Assembly (NCBI RefSeq): GCF_013409365.1
Contig: NZ_JACCBA010000001.1
Coordinates: 5,642,001 to 5,706,000, forward strand
Direction of reading: 5' to 3'
Length of the DNA: 64,000 nt
DNA from: Actinomadura luteofluorescens
Lineage (GTDB): Bacteria > Actinomycetota > Actinomycetes > Streptosporangiales > Streptosporangiaceae
A model generated the notes under the pieces. The model was not told where the DNA came from. It saw nothing but the letters and a program-made list of their open reading frames with translations, and ran no database searches. Numbering within the stretch: the stretch's first letter is position 1; each line of letters begins with the position of its first letter. Below, one piece after another: positions 60,574 to 64,000 of the stretch. The position numbers and the translations under genes were made by a program.

Positions 60574-62166
60574 CTAGAGCGGGATGTTCCCATGCTTCTT
60601 GGGCGGCAGGGTCTTGCGCTTCTCGCGCAGCGCCCGCAGCGCCCGCACCACCTGCCCGCGCGTCTCCGACGGCTTGATCACGTTGTCGATGTAGCCGCGG
60701 TCCGCCGCGATGTAGGGGTTGGCGAGCGCGTCCTCGTACTCGGTGATCAGCTCGGCGCGGCGGCCGTCGGGGTCCTCGGAGGCGGCCAGCTCGCGCCGGT
60801 ACAGGATGTTCACCGCGCCCTGCGCGCCCATCACCGCGATCTGTGCCGTCGGCCACGCCAGGTTGATGTCGGCGCCGAGGTGCTTGGACCCCATGACGTC
60901 GTAGGCGCCGCCGTAGGCCTTGCGCGTGATGATCGTGACGAGCGGGACGGTGGCCTCGGCGTAGGCGTACAGCAGCTTCGCGCCGCGCCGGATGATCCCG
61001 TTCCACTCCTGGTCGGTGCCGGGCAGGAAGCCGGGGACGTCCACGAAGGTCAGCACCGGGATGTTGAAGGCGTCGCACGTCCGGACGAACCGGGCGGCCT
61101 TCTCGGAGGCGTCGATGTCGAGCGTCCCGGCGAACTGCATCGGCTGGTTGGCGACGATGCCGACCGAGTGGCCCTCGACCCGGCCGAACCCGACGATGAT
61201 GTTGGGCGCGTACAGCGCCTGGACCTCCAGGAACTCGCCGTCGTCCAGCACGTGCTCGATGGCGGTGTGCATGTCGTACGGCTGGTTCGGCGAGTCGGGG
61301 ATGAGGGAGTCGAGCTCCTCGTCCACCTCCGACGGGTCGACGGGCACGTCGAACGCGGGCGCGTCGGACAGGTTGTTCGACGGCAGGTACGACAGCAGCG
61401 CCTTGACGTACTCGATCGCGTCGTCCTCGTCCGACCCCTGGTAGTGGGCGACGCCGGAGCGCGAGTTGTGCGAGTGGGCGCCGCCGAGCTCCTCCATGGT
61501 CACCTCCTCGCCGGTGACCGTCTTGATGACGTCCGGCCCGGTGATGAACATGTGGGACGTCTTGTCCACCATGACGATGAAGTCGGTGATCGCGGGGGAG
61601 TACACGGCCCCGCCCGCGCACGGCCCCATGACCAGCGAGATCTGCGGGATGACGCCGGAGGCGTGCACGTTCCGCTTGAAGATCTCCGCGTACAGGCCGA
61701 GCGCGACCACGCCCTCCTGGATCCGCGCGCCGCCGGAGTCGTTGATGCCGATCACCGGGCAGCCGGTCGTGACGGCGTGGTCCATGACCTTGCAGATCTT
61801 CTCGCCGAAGACCTCGCCCAGGGAGCCGCCGGAGACGGTGAAGTCCTGGCTGAAGACCGCGACGGGACGCCCGTCGACCGTGCCGTACCCGGTGACGACG
61901 CCGTCGCCGTAGGGGCGGTTCTTCTCCATCCCGAAGCTGGTGGAGCGGTGCCGCGCCATCTCGTCGAACTCGACGAACGAGCCGGGGTCCAGGAGCGCGT
62001 CGATCCGCTCCCGGGCCGTCATCTTGCCCTTGGCGTGCTGCTTCTCCACGGCGCGCGCCGAACCGGCGTGCACCGCCTCGTAGCGGCGCCGTTCCAGGTC
62101 CGCGATCTTTCCCGCCGTGGTGTGGATGTCGTAGTCCACCGGGGGTTCAGGGGCTTCCATCGCCAT
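60574..62166 (-). CDS. Acyl-CoA carboxylase beta (carboxyltransferase) subunit
   Basis: The product is 530 residues from ATG 62166 (ATG 62160 also possible). It has complete carboxyltransferase features: '[21 protein letters not shown]', '[19 protein letters not shown]', '[16 protein letters not shown]', '[19 protein letters not shown]' and '[21 protein letters not shown]', with the oxyanion-hole Gly pairs of the AccD5/PccB class. It transfers CO2 from biotin to acyl-CoA (propionyl-CoA likely, by similarity to PccB). Co-transcribed with accE and divergent from ppc. The alpha subunit is encoded at 36-38 kb. Confidence 0.94.
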   Translation of the reverse strand: MAMEAPEPPVDYDIHTTAGKIADLERRRYEAVHAGSARAVEKQHAKGKMTARERIDALLDPGSFVEFDEMARHRSTSFGMEKNRPYGDGVVTGYGTVDGRPVAVFSQDFTVSGGSLGEVFGEKICKVMDHAVTTGCPVIGINDSGGARIQEGVVALGLYAEIFKRNVHASGVIPQISLVMGPCAGGAVYSPAITDFIVMVDKTSHMFITGPDVIKTVTGEEVTMEELGGAHSHNSRSGVAHYQGSDEDDAIEYVKALLSYLPSNNLSDAPAFDVPVDPSEVDEELDSLIPDSPNQPYDMHTAIEHVLDDGEFLEVQALYAPNIIVGFGRVEGHSVGIVANQPMQFAGTLDIDASEKAARFVRTCDAFNIPVLTFVDVPGFLPGTDQEWNGIIRRGAKLLYAYAEATVPLVTIITRKAYGGAYDVMGSKHLGADINLAWPTAQIAVMGAQGAVNILYRRELAASEDPDGRRAELITEYEDALANPYIAADRGYIDNVIKPSETRGQVVRALRALREKRKTLPPKKHGNIPL

Positions 62167-62296
62167 GCGCGCCAGGGTAACCGCCCGCTGATGCCGCGCT
62201 CGCGGCCGGGGCCCGCTGACCGGGACCGACGGGGGCCCGGGGCGAGGCGCGGGCCGGTGGGAAGGGGCCTCGCGGCCTCTCGTTACCCTTGGTCGG
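62167..62296. promoter_or_regulatory. Divergent promoter region between accD-like and ppc genes
   Basis: The 130-base gap must contain promoters for both genes. GGTAAC near 62177 and GTTACCCTT near 62282 are the less GC-rich sites; each lies a short distance from one gene and could be a -10. No palindrome found. Confidence 0.4.

Positions 62297-64000
<1,704 letters not shown>

Overview
This 64-kb window comes from a very GC-rich actinobacterial chromosome. Three things point that way: the strong G/C bias at third codon positions with many GTG and TTG starts, the acyl-CoA carboxylase epsilon subunit, and the WXG100/FtsK and Tad pilus genes. The neighbourhood lpdA - punA - pmm - add ... deoA - cdd resembles the order known from mycobacteria. 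I infer an Actinomadura-like member of the Streptosporangiales from general gene content. That placement is not proven by the sequence.

Layout. (1) 0-7.4 kb: the end of trpS, a 2'-5' RNA ligase-like protein, a YihY/BrkB membrane protein, an NTF2-like protein, a D-Ala-D-Ala carboxypeptidase, a YbdK-type glutamate-cysteine ligase and an M20 amidohydrolase. (2) 7.6-14.9 kb: a nucleoside uptake and salvage operon with a BMP-family lipoprotein, an ABC ATPase, two permeases, cytidine deaminase and thymidine phosphorylase. (3) 14.9-24.3 kb: an accessory block with an S15 peptidase, a Ser/Thr kinase, a head-to-head pair of truncated genes (SnoaL-like and TetR), a secreted protein beside a class F sortase, an MFS transporter running in frame into a cupin, and a CGNR-type regulator divergent from an alpha/beta hydrolase with a striking paired operator. 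(4) 24.4-30.8 kb: adenosine deaminase, a PH-domain membrane protein, phosphohexomutase, purine nucleoside phosphorylase, a gamma-glutamylcyclotransferase-like protein and LpdA. (5) 30.8-40.1 kb: an ArsB/NhaD-type transporter with a CBS protein, a response regulator convergent with a histidine kinase, a TPM-domain protein, the biotin-carrying acyl-CoA carboxylase subunit and an SPFH cluster.

(6) 40.4-47.7 kb: an orphan ESX-like pair (a WXG100 protein and a 1508-residue FHA/FtsK ATPase). Beside it an epimerase/SRPBCC operon is divergent from a TetR gene with four tandem palindromes in between. (7) 47.9-57.7 kb: a complete-looking actinobacterial Tad/Flp pilus operon (CpaB-like, TadZ, TadA, TadB, TadC, Flp, TadE, TadE, TadG-like). 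It ends in a 24-codon coupling ORF and a large membrane LysM-BTAD protein. (8) 57.7-64 kb: a beta-propeller lipoprotein, a NYN-domain protein, acyl-CoA carboxylase epsilon and beta subunits, and the start of PEP carboxylase (cut by the window edge).

How the parts fit: the BMP/ABC importer would bring in nucleosides. Cytidine and adenosine deaminases, thymidine and purine nucleoside phosphorylases and the phosphohexomutase would then break them into bases and sugar phosphates. The AccA-like subunit (36-38 kb) and AccD/AccE (60-62 kb) probably form one acyl-CoA carboxylase, although about 22 kb of secretion and pilus genes lies between them. The most notable signals are the two matched 31-bp inverted repeats at 23.35-23.42 kb, the four-operator array at 46.84-46.90 kb, the double-truncation scar at 18.4-19.1 kb, the MFS-cupin read-through ORF, and the short leader-like ORF between the TadG-like and LysM-BTAD genes. 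I saw no CRISPR array, rRNA, tRNA or intact insertion sequence.
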